Of a stretch of 64,000 nucleotides of DNA, positions 63,189-64,000 are shown piece after piece. Numbering within the stretch: position 1 is the first letter of the stretch; the number at the start of each line of letters is the position of its first letter. A model generated the notes under the pieces. The model worked only from the letters and a program-made list of their open reading frames with translations, searched no databases and was not told where the DNA came from. Both the position numbers and the translations under genes were made by a program. The DNA is from Burkholderia sp. 4M9327F10. GTDB lineage: Bacteria > Pseudomonadota > Gammaproteobacteria > Burkholderiales > Burkholderiaceae. The stretch spans positions 248,001-312,000 of the forward strand of contig NZ_SCNV01000003.1 in NCBI RefSeq assembly GCF_005503145.1. Direction: 5' to 3'.

Positions 63189-64000
63189 TCAGGCTTCGCT
63201 CAGCGGTTCCGGGTGAAGTTCCGCCGCTGCACCCGGCGGTGTTTTGGCCGCCGCCGCGTGCACCCGGCCGATCCACAGGATCCCCGCCATTGCGATAGCC
63301 ACCGCCACCCAGCCGACCGTGCCATAACCGGCAATCTGGCCGCTCGCCGTATTGGTCAGCATCAGACCGCCGAGCCAGGCGCCGCAACCCATGCCGAGCG
63401 CCTGGAGTGCGCTATTGGCGCTCAGGAACGCGCCGCGGCGGCTCGGCTCGGGAACCGTGGTGAGGAGTGCCTGCATCGGCACGATCCGCCCGGACATTGC
63501 CACCATAAAGAACGGGAAGAACAGCACGACCGCGACGAAAGGCAGATCGGGCAGATGAGTGACGAACAGCACCGGCAGCATCGACACCAGAGTGATGATG
63601 CGAAATACCCGGTGCTTGCCATAACGGTCGGCGAGGCGCCCAATCGCACGCGAAGTAAAGAACGTCGCGAAGCCGCCGCCCATATACATCCACGACAGAT
63701 GGGCAGGCGGTACGCCGTGGTTGAGGACCAGCATCGGAGCGATAAACGGAATCACCATCATATGCGACACCATCATCATGAAGGTGAGCGCAAATGCATT
63801 CAGATGACGCAGATTGCTGAGCAGGCGGACGAGATCGGGCAGGACCTGGCGCAGCGGAGGGGGCTGGCGGCTCAGATGTTCCGCGAGCGGCGGCACGACG
63901 CGTGCCCCACCGAACCAGATCAGCACGGAGAGCACGACCAGCAGCACAAACGGTGCTGCCCAACTGAAGTGCGCTCCGAGCATCACGCCCACCGGCACCC
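63189..64000 (-). CDS. MFS transporter, N-terminal part beyond the window edge
   Basis: The 270 codons seen encode roughly the C-terminal two thirds of an MFS protein: about seven to eight membrane segments, including VGVMLGAHFSWAAPFVLLVVLSVLIW and the loop AIGRLADRYGKHRVF between helices of the second half. The start lies to the right of base 64000. The general type is DHA1-like sugar/drug exporter; the substrate is unknown. It converges on the EthD gene with a 150-base gap. Confidence 0.85.
   Translation of the reverse strand, partial: VPVGVMLGAHFSWAAPFVLLVVLSVLIWFGGARVVPPLAEHLSRQPPPLRQVLPDLVRLLSNLRHLNAFALTFMMMVSHMMVIPFIAPMLVLNHGVPPAHLSWMYMGGGFATFFTSRAIGRLADRYGKHRVFRIITLVSMLPVLFVTHLPDLPFVAVVLFFPFFMVAMSGRIVPMQALLTTVPEPSRRGAFLSANSALQALGMGCGAWLGGLMLTNTASGQIAGYGTVGWVAVAIAMAGILWIGRVHAAAAKTPPGAAAELHPEPLSEA

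Noticed and set aside
1..64000. tRNA, rRNA, CRISPR, transposase or phage genes
   Set aside because: No clover-leaf-like sequence, regular spaced repeats, or transposase/integrase motifs were seen on either strand.

Overview
The window is high-GC, densely packed chromosomal DNA from a Burkholderiales bacterium, most like Paraburkholderia. The basis is overall codon use and gene content: an oxidative L-rhamnose pathway, a second infA, DUF4148 and many LysR, AraC and GlxA-type regulators. This is recognition by eye; no database was searched. I see no rRNA, tRNA, CRISPR array, insertion sequence or prophage.

Layout. 0.3-7.1 kb: an autotransporter adhesin, an ECF sigma/anti-sigma pair and a membrane diguanylate cyclase. 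7.2-19.2 kb: a nearly complete non-phosphorylating L-rhamnose module, with KDR dehydrogenase-like SDR, rhamnonate-type MFS permease, L-rhamnonate dehydratase, L-rhamnose 1-dehydrogenase, divergent LysR regulator, mutarotase, TIM-barrel lactonase and an RhaTPQS-type ABC importer. 19.5-24 kb: a hexuronate-type MFS permease, a GlxA-type regulator, an SDR and a LysR regulator. 24.3-26 kb: a MNT/HEPN pair and an OmpW-family porin whose ribosome-binding site is locked in a perfect inverted repeat. 26.3-32.4 kb: a betaine/choline ABC transporter with a GbdR-like regulator inserted between permease and binding protein, then a convergent NasS/NasT nitrate-sensing pair. 32.7-34.1 kb: a self-inhibited Fic enzyme behind a repeat-rich, AT-rich leader.

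34.2-39.6 kb holds the most interesting metabolic unit: family III CoA-transferase, MFS permease, citrate-synthase/citryl-CoA-lyase homologue, SMP-30 lactonase and IclR regulator. It looks like a catabolic route for an organic acid or lactone that I cannot name. 39.6-42.8 kb: small housekeeping genes (second IF-1, several small proteins, a stand-alone APS kinase) followed by a chain of hairpins ending in a strong terminator, a possible small RNA. 42.8-46.4 kb: a ferredoxin translationally coupled to an MbfA-like ferritin/VIT1 iron exporter, and an orphan AcoR-type sigma-54 activator. 46.6-52 kb: small proteins, a purine permease, and an NfeD/slipin pair. 52-57.3 kb: an AraC regulator divergent from acyl-CoA dehydrogenase, acyl-CoA ligase and crotonase genes. 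57.4-59.4 kb: a GGDEF-EAL protein. 59.4-63 kb: an MFS exporter, a MarR regulator and a tandem-EthD protein, with two related palindromic operators. A second MFS gene runs off the right edge.

Overall this is an accessory catabolic and regulatory stretch in which small self-contained uptake-plus-degradation units, each with its own regulator, sit side by side.
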